Positions 8,086 through 15,996 of a DNA stretch of 32,670 nt are shown here, one piece after another. A program made the translations under genes and the position numbers. The notes below the pieces were generated by a model. It saw only the letters and a program-made list of their open reading frames with translations. It was not told the DNA's origin and ran no database searches. The stretch is from NCBI GenBank assembly GCA_007694115.1, contig RECJ01000199.1:1-32670 (forward strand), written 5' to 3'. Source of the stretch: Leptolyngbya sp. DLM2.Bin27 (GTDB taxonomy: Bacteria; Cyanobacteriota; Cyanobacteriia; Phormidesmidales; Phormidesmidaceae). The stretch's first letter is position 1, and every line of letters begins with the position of its first letter.

Positions 8086-10140
8086 ATGGCTCCAGATCAA
8101 TCTACCTCTGGGCGACCGGCTGCCCCAGGCTCTGGGGCCGCGCGGCGATCGCGCCCCATACCAGCTCAGCCCCCCCGCCAACCAGTCAATCGGGCCATGC
8201 CTAAGCGGGTCATCGTCCCCGAGGGGTCTGCGGGGCAGGCCGTAGCCCCCCCAACGGCCCCGCCCCGCTACGACCCCCTGGCCGACCTGCGGAGTGCTGG
8301 CGCTCCCCCCCCGCCCCCTCGCCCGGCCCGACTATCCCGACCGCCCCGGCCGCCGCTAATTCAGCGGCTAGCAAAAACCTGGCCGATCTGGTCAGTGGCT
8401 ATTTTGCTAGCGGTTAGCGGCGTGGGGGTGTTATCGGCCATTAGCCTCTTTCGCATTCCCAACCTGCCCAACTGCCGGGCCATCTTTTGGCCTACGGCGG
8501 CAGCGGCCACCCGCATCCAGTGCGCTGAGGCCTACGCCGAGCAAAACACGTTGGAAGGCTATTTAGAGGCGATTGCCCTGCTGGAGTCCCTGCCCGCCGA
8601 TCACCCCCTGCGGGGTGAGATCGACCAGCGGATCGAAACCTGGTCAGAGAACATTCTCAATTTGGCTGAACAGACATTTCAGGCGGGCGACCTGGCAGAA
8701 GCAATGGCTATCGTTCGCCGCATTCCCAACCACACGGCCACAGCCCAGGTGGTGAGCGAGCGGGTGAACGAGTGGAATCAAATTTGGCAAACAGCCGAGA
8801 CCATCTACGAGGCAGCTATGGCCGACCTCAAGCAGCTGGCGTTTCAAGATGCTTTTGCCAAGGCCATTCAGCTGCGTAGCGTGGGCAACACCTACTGGGA
8901 AACCACTAAGTATGACGAGCTGACCACCACCATTACCACTGCCCGAGCAGACCTCAACCTACTGGGGCAAGCTAAGGCATTAGCCCGCCAGCGCACCCTC
9001 GAATCCATGCAAGAGGCCTTGGCCATTGCCCAGGGAATCGACCGCCAAAGCCCGGTCTATGCCGAGGCCCAGGCCGTGATTCGCGAGCTGGGTCAAGACC
9101 TGCTGGCCATGGCCGAGGCCGCCCTAGAGCGCCGCGACGCCACGGCGGCGGGTCAAATGCTAGCGGCGATTCCGGCGGCCCTGGGAATGGGGGCCGAAAT
9201 TGCCGACATGCGCACCTTGATCGATGCCAACCAGCTGGCCTGGCAGGGGGGCATCACTGGGCTAGAGGGCGGCATTACCAGGCTCCAGAGCGTGAGCGCC
9301 GACCGCCCTCTCTACGGCAAGGCCCAGGCGCTGATGCGCCGCTGGCAAGAGGAAGTGCAGGGGCGATCGCAGCTGGAATGGGCCAGACAGATCGCTCTGC
9401 CCGGCAGCGTGGCCGACCTACAAGCCGCCATCATCGAAGCCCAGCAGGTCTCGCGCAGCAGCCCCGCCTGGGCAGACACTGAGGCCCAGATCAGTCGCTG
9501 GCGCGGCCAGATTCAGACCACCGAAGATCGGCCCATTCTCAGCCTGGCCCAGCAGCAGGCCCAGCAGGGCGATCTGGCCAGTGCGATCGCCACCGCCCGA
9601 CAGATCAGCGCTGGTCGCGCCCTCCACGACGAAGCCCAGCGAGACATCCGCCAGTGGCGAGCCGACCTCCAGCGGGCCGAGGATGGCCCCCTGCTGGCCC
9701 AAGCCCGTCAGCTGGCCACCCAGGGTCGCCTCAACGAGGCCGTGGCGGTAGCCTCGCGAATTGGATCAGGTCGTGCCCTCCACGACGAAGCCCAAACCAG
9801 TATTCAGGGCTGGCGGAGCCAGCTGGCGGGGCAACAGCAGCTTCAGGCGGCCTATCAAGCGGCCCAGTCAGGCACCGTCAGCGCCCTGGCCGAGGCCGTG
9901 CGCCTGGCCCAGCAGGTGCCCAACAATAGCCCCCAACGCACCGAAGCCACCCAGGCCCTCACCCGCTGGAGCTGGGATCTTCTGCGTCTGGCCGAGACCG
10001 AAGCTGCGGTAAACACAGTGCGGGCGATCACCATCGCCGAAGCCGTACCCGCCCAGACCGAAGCCTATGCCCAAGCGCAGCTGCGCCTGCGCGAATGGCG
10101 CGCGGCCTCGGCCCCACCAGTCCAGGTCACTCCGCCTTAG
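8086..10140 (+). CDS. Membrane-anchored helical-repeat protein, unknown function
   Basis: This 684-residue protein has three parts. Residues 1-100 are a Pro/Arg/Ala-rich, low-complexity and basic cytoplasmic region. Residues about 101-122 (WPIWSVAILLAVSGVGVLSAISLF) form one membrane helix. From about 130 to the end is an alpha-helical tandem repeat domain of degenerate TPR-like units, each ending in a pattern like A.AQ..I..W. The two best-preserved units share GRALHDEAQ and are 52 residues apart. At DNA level a 20-base block is identical at 9619-9638 and 9775-9794, which points to recent duplication. A strong Shine-Dalgarno AGGAAG (8075-8080) five bases before ATG fixes the start. I recall similar cyanobacterial proteins being labelled chromosome segregation ATPase; there is no Walker motif here to support that. 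A scaffold role is a guess from the architecture. Confidence 0.75.
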   Translation: MAPDQSTSGRPAAPGSGAARRSRPIPAQPPRQPVNRAMPKRVIVPEGSAGQAVAPPTAPPRYDPLADLRSAGAPPPPPRPARLSRPPRPPLIQRLAKTWPIWSVAILLAVSGVGVLSAISLFRIPNLPNCRAIFWPTAAAATRIQCAEAYAEQNTLEGYLEAIALLESLPADHPLRGEIDQRIETWSENILNLAEQTFQAGDLAEAMAIVRRIPNHTATAQVVSERVNEWNQIWQTAETIYEAAMADLKQLAFQDAFAKAIQLRSVGNTYWETTKYDELTTTITTARADLNLLGQAKALARQRTLESMQEALAIAQGIDRQSPVYAEAQAVIRELGQDLLAMAEAALERRDATAAGQMLAAIPAALGMGAEIADMRTLIDANQLAWQGGITGLEGGITRLQSVSADRPLYGKAQALMRRWQEEVQGRSQLEWARQIALPGSVADLQAAIIEAQQVSRSSPAWADTEAQISRWRGQIQTTEDRPILSLAQQQAQQGDLASAIATARQISAGRALHDEAQRDIRQWRADLQRAEDGPLLAQARQLATQGRLNEAVAVASRIGSGRALHDEAQTSIQGWRSQLAGQQQLQAAYQAAQSGTVSALAEAVRLAQQVPNNSPQRTEATQALTRWSWDLLRLAETEAAVNTVRAITIAEAVPAQTEAYAQAQLRLREWRAASAPPVQVTPP

Positions 10141-10443
10141 GCGATTGCTCAAAAAAACTTTTCTGCACTGGGTAAACAACCGTTTGCCCCTGCGGCAGAC
10201 CAACTTGTCATACCGAATCCTGCTTGCCTACCCCTGGGCGAACCGCCGTTCGCCCCTACAGATTGACCGATTGGCAATCGGGGGTAGGGAATTCACACCC
10301 GATCCCATCTCACCCCCTCTCCCCCATCCTCACCCAGCACCTTCTCCCCGGCACCCTCGATCAATCCCGATCAATCGGGGCCATACTCCACTAAGATTTT
10401 CTAAGTATTGGCGGTTGTTTCGCTCCTACGTGTGCAAGGCTCC
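10141..10443. other. Intergenic region with MITE-like copy B and pyrimidine-rich tract
   Basis: No gene is seen. The left half contains repeat copy B. The right half (about 10295-10360) is a C-rich pyrimidine stretch followed by a GATCAATC(CC/GG) direct duplication (10350-10379). AAGG at 10436-10439, four bases before the ATG at 10444, is the likely ribosome-binding site of the next gene. Confidence 0.5.
10211..10285 (-). repeat. MITE-like palindromic repeat, copy B (inverted)
   Basis: Read on the minus strand, this copy matches copy A across CCCCCGATTG.CAATCGG, CTGTAGGGGCGAACGGCG and GTTCGCCCAGGGGTA. It ends in GGATTCGGTA, the inverse of the TACCGAATCC start of copy A. The hairpin core lies at 10236-10255. 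Opposite orientation in a different intergenic site shows a dispersed family rather than a shared gene part. Confidence 0.8.
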
Positions 10444-10776
10444 ATGTCTGATTCGGAGAAAATCCCCGAGATCCTCAAGCTGATTGATATTCTCGACGGG
10501 CTAGAAACCTTAATTGACGGTGCCCCCAACGAAGACGTGGAGGACATCCTAGAGGAGGCGTGGCTACAGGTCAGCGATACCTTCCCCGATGACTTTAAGG
10601 CAGCCACTCAGCACGATGCCGGGGCCGAAGGGCTGCGCCGCTACCTCAAGGTCAAAACCTTCTTTGAAAATCCCTCGGAACGATCCATTGGGGCGGCAGA
10701 GCTAGAAGAATATTACCAAAGCTACATTGCCGCCGAAGAAGATGAGGAATCCACCGACTTTTTCTTTCCAGAGTAG
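10444..10776 (+). CDS. Small acidic conserved-looking hypothetical protein
   Basis: A 110-residue protein that I do not recognise. It is strongly acidic, especially at the C-terminus ([15 protein letters not shown]) and in [12 protein letters not shown], with no Cys clusters, no membrane segment and no signal peptide. The pattern suggests two helical stretches ([20 protein letters not shown] and [17 protein letters not shown]). The frame is open from 10408, but the ATG at 10444 has AAGG four bases upstream and avoids a non-acidic N-terminal tail, so it is preferred. The gene sits downstream of the helical-repeat gene after a repeat-containing gap and is followed at once by a heptamer repeat array. 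Composition and codon use look like a real cyanobacterial gene. No function is proposed. Confidence 0.7.
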   Translation: MSDSEKIPEILKLIDILDGLETLIDGAPNEDVEDILEEAWLQVSDTFPDDFKAATQHDAGAEGLRRYLKVKTFFENPSERSIGAAELEEYYQSYIAAEEDEESTDFFFPE

Positions 10777-10778
10777 TC

Positions 10779-10869
10779 TGCTCCCTTCTGCCTGCTGCCT
10801 GCTGCCTGCTGCCTTCTCCCTTCTGCCTTCTGCCTTCTCCCTTCTGCCTTCTCCCTTCTGCCTGCTGCC
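10779..10869. repeat. Heptanucleotide short tandem repeat array, 13 units
   Basis: Thirteen consecutive 7-mers vary among TGCTGCC, TTCTGCC, TTCTCCC and TGCTCCC, starting two bases after the stop of the acidic protein and ending eight bases before the stop of the convergent GGDEF/EAL gene. The array belongs to the heptamer STRR class known from filamentous cyanobacteria. It fills nearly the whole convergent gap. Confidence 0.92.
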
Positions 10870-10877
10870 CCCCGATC

Positions 10878-13028
10878 CTAGGGCTGAGCAGTAGTGCCAA
10901 CAGCAGCGGCCAACAGCGCCTCAGCCGCCTCAGCGGGTAGGGGCTTGGCAAACCAGTAGCCCTGGCCAAGTTCACAGCCCAGCTGGTGGAGGTGCTCAAG
11001 CTGGGCGCGGGTTTCGACCCCTTCGGCGATCGCAGCCAGCCCCAGGCGATTGCTGAGGGTAATGATGGTTTCAACAATGTCAGAGTTGCGGCGGCTGGCT
11101 TCCATAGCCATGACAAAGGATCGATCGATTTTGAGTGCATCCACCGGCAGCTGGTGCAGGTAGCTCAGCGACGAGTAGCCAGTGCCAAAGTCGTCAATGG
11201 TGACGGTAAAGCCGTAGGATTTGAGCTGCTGTAGCAGCACCACCATGGCTTGAATGTCTTCAATCAGGGTGCTTTCGGTAATTTCGAGGTTGAGGTGGTG
11301 CCCCGCTAGGCCGGTTTGAGCCAAAACCTGGTGCAGATCGTCAAGCAGGTCGCTGTGCAGCAGGTCTTTGACCGAAAAGTTGACGCTCATGGTCAGCCTG
11401 GCGCAGTGGGGGTAGCGCTGGTGCCATTGGGCCAGCTGTCGGGTGGCCTCAACTAGCACCCAGCGGTCGAGGGGCACAATCAGCCCGGTCTCTTCGGCGA
11501 TGGGGATAAAGCTGTCGGGGGCGATCAAGCCCCGGTCGGGATGCTGCCAACGAACCAGGGTCTCGAAGCCGTAGATGGCGCGGGTCTCTAGGTGAAAGAT
11601 GGGCTGGTAGTAGAGCACTAGCTCAGCCCGGTCGATGGCATTGCGCAACTCTTGCTCTAGCTGCAAGCGCTGCAATGCCTGGAGGTGCATAGATTCGTTA
11701 AACACCACGTAGCGGCCCCGCCCCTGGGCCTTGGCTCGGTACATGGCAATGTCGGCGTCTCTGAGGGGCTCAGACGGATTTTGGTAGTGATTGCCCCCCA
11801 TAACAATGCCTACGCTGGCGTTGAGAAAAACCTGTCGCTCGCCCACCGCCAGGGGCTCTTGCAACTCTTGCAGCAGTCGCTCGGCAATGCGCACGGGCTC
11901 TTGCAGGGTGTCGATGTCTTCAAGCAACAGCACAAACTCGTCGCCTCCTAAACGGGCAGCCAAATCGCTGGTGCGAAGCAGCGATCGCAGCTTTTGGGCC
12001 ACCACTACCAGCACCTCATCCCCCGTCAGGTGGCCGAGGCTGTCGTTGATCACCTTAAAGTGGTCGAGGTCGAGAAACAGCACCGCAAACTGCCTCCGGT
12101 GGCTGCGGCAACCCCGCTGAATGGCCAAATTTAGCCGCTGCAAGAGAAAGTTGCGGTTGGGCAGCTGGGTGAGGGCATCGTGGAGGCTGTTGTAGAGGAT
12201 CTGGTCGGCCACCCGCTGGTGCTCGGTCTCTGCCAGGCGGCGGTCGGTGATGTCGGTGTAGGTGCCGCTCATGCGCCGGGGACGGCGGGCCTCGTCCCAC
12301 TCGACCACCTTGCCCCGGTCGAGCACCCACACCCAGTGGCCCAGGCGGTGGCGCAGGCGAAACTCGCAGTCGTAGATCGGAGTTTCGCCCGCAAAGTGGC
12401 GCTGGAGGGCCAGCTGTTTGCGGGGGCGATCGTCGGGGTGCAAAAACCGCTGCCAGGTTTCGATTGAGGTGGTGGCAATCTCGTCGGGGGCGTAGCCAAT
12501 CAGGGCGGCACAGCCGTCGCTGGCCCAGACCTCGCCGAGTTGCACCTGCCAGTTCCAAAGGCCGATGCCCGAGCCGTCAATCGCCAGCTGCAACAGCTCT
12601 TTAGTGCGCTCTAGATCGCTCTGGGCCTGCCTGCGATCGCGCCGACTGTGGGCCTCACGCACCTCCCGCCGCACCGCCTCCACCAGCCGCGAGAGGTTGT
12701 CTTTCATCACGTAGTCGTGGGCTCCGGCCCGCATCATATCGACGGCGGTGGCTTCGCCCACGGTGCCCGACACCACGATAAACGGCAGGTCGTAGCCGCT
12801 GTGCTGCAACACCTCAAGGGCCGCTGGGGCGCTAAAGTGGGGCAGGTGGTGGTCAGAAAACACCACGTCCCAGCCGCCCGCCGCGAGGGCAGCGCTAAAA
12901 TCTACCGCCGTTTGCACCTGAACCCAGGTGGGGGCAAAACCACCCCGGCACAGCTCGCGCACCAGCAGCACAAGATCGTCATCACAGTCTTCGACAATCA
13001 GTGCTCTGAGTGGTTCAGCGGCAGTCAT
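10878..13028 (-). CDS. Response regulator with PAS, GGDEF and EAL domains
   Basis: A 716-residue cytoplasmic protein that should make or break cyclic-di-GMP under control of phosphorylation. The N-terminal receiver is complete: acidic pocket E13/D14, phospho-acceptor D59 (VVFSDHHLP) and K109 (YVMKD). A PAS/PAC unit covers about 145-270 (WNWQV...[12 protein letters not shown]). The GGDEF domain keeps its active-site motif intact at 361-365 (RLGGDEF), with [12 protein letters not shown] upstream. The phosphodiesterase domain has ETL at 489-491 instead of EAL. Its metal-binding Glu is kept, as are the other signature residues ([43 protein letters not shown]), so it may be active. No membrane helices are seen. 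It lies 25 bases after the relic response regulator and downstream of the histidine kinase, so all three were probably co-transcribed. Confidence 0.95.
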   Translation of the reverse strand: MTAAEPLRALIVEDCDDDLVLLVRELCRGGFAPTWVQVQTAVDFSAALAAGGWDVVFSDHHLPHFSAPAALEVLQHSGYDLPFIVVSGTVGEATAVDMMRAGAHDYVMKDNLSRLVEAVRREVREAHSRRDRRQAQSDLERTKELLQLAIDGSGIGLWNWQVQLGEVWASDGCAALIGYAPDEIATTSIETWQRFLHPDDRPRKQLALQRHFAGETPIYDCEFRLRHRLGHWVWVLDRGKVVEWDEARRPRRMSGTYTDITDRRLAETEHQRVADQILYNSLHDALTQLPNRNFLLQRLNLAIQRGCRSHRRQFAVLFLDLDHFKVINDSLGHLTGDEVLVVVAQKLRSLLRTSDLAARLGGDEFVLLLEDIDTLQEPVRIAERLLQELQEPLAVGERQVFLNASVGIVMGGNHYQNPSEPLRDADIAMYRAKAQGRGRYVVFNESMHLQALQRLQLEQELRNAIDRAELVLYYQPIFHLETRAIYGFETLVRWQHPDRGLIAPDSFIPIAEETGLIVPLDRWVLVEATRQLAQWHQRYPHCARLTMSVNFSVKDLLHSDLLDDLHQVLAQTGLAGHHLNLEITESTLIEDIQAMVVLLQQLKSYGFTVTIDDFGTGYSSLSYLHQLPVDALKIDRSFVMAMEASRRNSDIVETIITLSNRLGLAAIAEGVETRAQLEHLHQLGCELGQGYWFAKPLPAEAAEALLAAAVGTTAQP

Positions 13029-13053
13029 AGCAGAGTGGATGGCAGCTCACCTA

Positions 13054-13420
13054 TCAATGCTCAATACAAATCAATGCCCAATACAAGCCGAGCGGTTGCA
13101 CGGCCTCGGTAAACTCATCAATGTCAACTCAATATCAGCTCAATGTCAACGAGCTTGCGCCCGTAGCTGTTGGCACCCAGACTATAGCTCTCAATCATAT
13201 CGCGGTCTTCGATGGACGAGGTGAGCGCGATGGGATGAGCAGGGCCACAGACAGCAGCCAAGTGCGATCGCCCCCGCCCAGGCGACCTGGGCAGATTGAG
13301 GTCAATCGGCCCGACCCAGGGCAGCGGGCTGGGGGCAGACATCCGCCGCCGGGTGCGCCGGGTGAGACGTTCACCGTCGGGGTTATCTTCTACCCACCAA
13401 ATTGGCCCTAGGGCGATCAT
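13054..13420 (-). pseudogene. Decayed Rcp1-type response regulator
   Basis: The start ATG (13420) overlaps the kinase stop as ATGA. Translation gives WWVEDNPDGERLTRRTRRR, the usual N-terminus of CheY-like Rcp1-family regulators (VEDNPDD..LT..AL). It then jumps, without the normal central alpha/beta segment, to PIDLNLPRSPG (phospho-acceptor region), and continues with ALTSSIEDRDMIESYSLGAN and NSYGRKLVDIE, the classic C-terminal half. The frame then ends early at 13124, because an 11-bp unit is present three times (13118-13150) and shifts the frame by +22. Reading past the repeat in the shifted frame restores the family tail VDIDEFTEAVQPLGLYWALI and stops at 13054. The first frame encodes about 98 residues, where such regulators usually have about 140-150. 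A deletion and a frameshift together make it non-functional. Confidence 0.85.
13118..13150 (-). repeat. 11-bp tandem repeat, three copies, frameshifting
   Basis: Units (plus strand) are TCAATGTCAAC (13118-13128), TCAATATCAGC (13129-13139) and TCAATGTCAAC (13140-13150). They repeat the codons for VDIE/VDID of the relic response regulator, and two extra copies add 22 bases, which is not a multiple of three. A second near-duplication of 17 bases (13054-13070 and 13071-13087) lies in the tail of the same relic. Confidence 0.9.
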
Positions 13421-15819
13421 AGCTGCACCTCTAGGGCGGGCTGTGCCGACGGCAGGGTGAAATAAAATGTCGCCCCCTGCTCCACAACGGCCTCGGCCCA
13501 CACCCGGCCACCGTGGCGGTGAATTGCCCGCTGCACCGTGGCCAACCCGATGCCCGTACCCGGAAACTCGTCGGTGCTGTGCAGCCGCTGAAACGCCCCA
13601 AACAGCTTGTTGGCGTAGGTCATATCAAAGCCAGCGCCGTCATCGCGCAGGTAGTAGATGGGCTCACCCTGCTTCATTGCCACCCCAAACTCTAGGGCAG
13701 CGGTGGGGTGATGGGCGGTAAACTTCCAGGCGTTTTGCACCAGGTTGGCGATCGCCACCCGCATCAGCGTGGGGTCAGCGCTGACCGTAATACCGGGGGT
13801 AATCGCCACCGTCACCACCCGGTCAGGGTCGGCGGCGGTAAGATCGTCGATCTGCTCTTGCACCAGGGTGCTGAGATCGACCGGAGCGTAGGCCATGGTT
13901 GAGCGTGACACCTGCGACAGCCGCAGCAGGTCGTCAATTAGCTGCCCCATGCGGCTGACATTGTGGCGAATGCGGTTAAAGTAATCTCGCCCTTCGTCGC
14001 CAAACTGGTCGCCGTAGTCTTCGATCAGGGCGCGGCTAAAGCCATCGATCGCCCGCAGGGGGGCGCGCAAATCGTGGGAAACCGAGTAGGCAAAGGCCTC
14101 TAGTTCGCGGTTAGAGGCCTCTAGCTGAGCTGTGGTGCGCAGAATTTGCTGCTCCGCCCGCTTGCGCTCGGTGATGTCATAGTTGATGCCGATCATGCTG
14201 GTGGGGCGGCCCTGGGCATCGTGGCGCACCAGCCCGTTAGATTTGATCCAGCGCAGTTCGCCGCCACCGCGCCAGATCCGAAAGGCGGTATCGTAGGGGG
14301 CATTGGTGTCTATGGCCGCCCGGATGGCCGCCTCCACCACTGGCAGATCGTCCTGGTGTACCCGACTTTGCCATTCGCTGTAGGTGATCGGCTGCTGGAG
14401 GTGAGCCAGGCCGTAGAGACGGATCAACTGCTGATCCCAGCTGATGGCACCGCTGCTTAGATCGAACTCCCAACTGCCAAAGCCCCCCGACTTTAAGGCC
14501 AGAGACAGCCGCTCAGAAAGATGCTGAAGCTCGACCGCCGCCCGCTTGCGCTCGGTGATATCGTAGTTGATGCCAATCACGCTCAGGGCCTGCCCCTGGG
14601 CATCGCGGCGCACCACCGCGCTAGATCGAATCCAGCCCAGGGAGCCATCGCCCCGCCAGATCCGAAACTCGATGTCGTAGGGAATATCGTGGTCAAGCAG
14701 AGCCTGGTGGCTAGCCTCAACGCGGTCAAGATCATCGGCATAGACCTTGGCCTGCCAATCGGCATAGGTGGCCGAGCGGTCGAGTTTGCCAAACCCGTAG
14801 AGATCGACGAGGCACTGATCCCAGATCACCTCGCCAGTGCTCACACTTCTCTCCCAGGTGCCAATGTTGGCCGACTCTAGGGCCAGCCTCAGGCGGAAAG
14901 ATAGACTTTGCAGCTGGGCCTCGGCCTGCTGGCGCTGGGCCTCGCGACGCTTGCGATCGCCGATGTCAAGCACCGTGCCGATCAGGTGGGTGATCTGCCC
15001 GGCGGCATTGACCATCGGTTCTCCCTTGGCCTGAATATAGCCCAGGCTGCCATCGGCGCAGACAATGCAAAATTCTGCATCGTAGGGCTGGTGGTGGGCC
15101 ACAGCGGCCTCTACGATCTGGCGATGGCGGTCGCGGTCGTCGGGGTGGATGTAGTTTTGAATGGCCTCAAAATTGTCTGGCGGCTTCCCTAGGGGCAGGC
15201 CAAAAATGCGGTATACCTGGTCTGACCAGGTCACCTGCTCGGTGGCCAGCTCAAATTCCCAGCTGCCCAGGTTGCCAATTCGCTGGGCCAGACGCAGATG
15301 GGTCTCACTTTTTTTGAGTTTGGCCTCGGCCAGGTTTTGGCAGTGCTGGCGGGCTTGTTCTAAGGCGTTGGGTAGCGGTGGCAGCGGCTGGGCTAGGCGG
15401 GACGACTCTAGGGAAAGACTGGCCCACAGACGCTCAGGCGTTAGCTCAGGCTTAAATTGGTAGTCGGCGGCCCCGCGCTTCATCGCCTCTAGGGCCGTGC
15501 GCTCTTGCCCAGGGTCGACCAGCACCGTTACCGGCAGCGGTCGCTGCCCGCCGCCCGCCCCGAGGGTGGTTAAAAAATCTAGCCCGCTGCCACCGGGCCA
15601 AGACAGATCGAGCAGCACCCAGGTGACTGTGCCGGTGCGCCAGAGGGCTAGGGCTTGGCTGAGGTCGTCAGCCGTTAGCAGTTGATAGGTGGGAGGCGCA
15701 GCGCGCCCCAGTCGGGCTTGTTCGCTGCGATCGCTCAGCAGCAGCACTGCTGGGCCGATTGGCAGTGCGGCGGTGTCAAGGCTGTCCACAGCCTTGGTTT
15801 GAGACTGAAACTGAGCCAT
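13417..15819 (-). CDS. Histidine kinase, REC-PAS-PAS-PAS-HisKA-HATPase
   Basis: A soluble 800-residue sensor kinase. An N-terminal receiver-like domain keeps D71 (WVLLDLSWPG) and K123 but has only one acidic-pocket residue (D30 in LLLSDR). Three PAS_3/PAC units follow (about 170-300, 305-430 and 435-560); the second and third are clear duplicates, both containing YD..FRIWRG and ending in GINYDITERKRA. HisKA has its phospho-accepting H582 in AYSVSHDLRAPLRAIDGF, and HATPase_c has NLVQNAWKF, DDGAGFD and GTGIGLATVQ. The SHDLRAPLRAI type of kinase is the one normally paired with Rcp1-like regulators and with phytochrome-like sensors, but no GAF/PHY domain is present here. The stop codon overlaps the start of the decayed regulator gene. 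The GGDEF/EAL response regulator downstream is a likely present-day partner (inference). Confidence 0.94.
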   Translation of the reverse strand: MAQFQSQTKAVDSLDTAALPIGPAVLLLSDRSEQARLGRAAPPTYQLLTADDLSQALALWRTGTVTWVLLDLSWPGGSGLDFLTTLGAGGGQRPLPVTVLVDPGQERTALEAMKRGAADYQFKPELTPERLWASLSLESSRLAQPLPPLPNALEQARQHCQNLAEAKLKKSETHLRLAQRIGNLGSWEFELATEQVTWSDQVYRIFGLPLGKPPDNFEAIQNYIHPDDRDRHRQIVEAAVAHHQPYDAEFCIVCADGSLGYIQAKGEPMVNAAGQITHLIGTVLDIGDRKRREAQRQQAEAQLQSLSFRLRLALESANIGTWERSVSTGEVIWDQCLVDLYGFGKLDRSATYADWQAKVYADDLDRVEASHQALLDHDIPYDIEFRIWRGDGSLGWIRSSAVVRRDAQGQALSVIGINYDITERKRAAVELQHLSERLSLALKSGGFGSWEFDLSSGAISWDQQLIRLYGLAHLQQPITYSEWQSRVHQDDLPVVEAAIRAAIDTNAPYDTAFRIWRGGGELRWIKSNGLVRHDAQGRPTSMIGINYDITERKRAEQQILRTTAQLEASNRELEAFAYSVSHDLRAPLRAIDGFSRALIEDYGDQFGDEGRDYFNRIRHNVSRMGQLIDDLLRLSQVSRSTMAYAPVDLSTLVQEQIDDLTAADPDRVVTVAITPGITVSADPTLMRVAIANLVQNAWKFTAHHPTAALEFGVAMKQGEPIYYLRDDGAGFDMTYANKLFGAFQRLHSTDEFPGTGIGLATVQRAIHRHGGRVWAEAVVEQGATFYFTLPSAQPALEVQL

Positions 15820-15996
15820 AGACAGGCATTAATGGGTAAAGCTAGGGTCAGAAACTGGAGGCTCAACCTAGGGTTTGAGCCAGTTGCTGGGGAGCGGGGT
15901 ATACGGTGTACAGTTCCAGGCCGCAAACCGCAGACTCCGCTCCCTAGGCAAAACTGGCGCTCTCATCTACAGCGGTAATTGCGTACCCCTAATAGA
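15820..15996. other. Gap between kinase and SagB-type gene
   Basis: 177 bases between two minus-strand genes. It should hold the kinase promoter, but no convincing promoter, repeat or terminator was identified. Confidence 0.3.

Noticed and set aside
10779..10869. A CRISPR array
   Set aside because: The units are contiguous 7-mers with no spacers, and no cas gene is present.
12055..12558. A 167-codon open frame on the same strand inside the GGDEF/EAL gene
   Set aside because: It is another frame of a GC-rich coding region, with Pro/Arg/Gln-rich composition and no domain; the REC-PAS-GGDEF-EAL frame is clearly the coding one.
13124..13501. A 125-codon open frame starting at 13501 as an intact gene
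   Set aside because: Its first 27 codons overlap the kinase gene in another frame. The rest is an internally deleted, frameshifted response regulator, so it is given as a pseudogene with the start at 13420.
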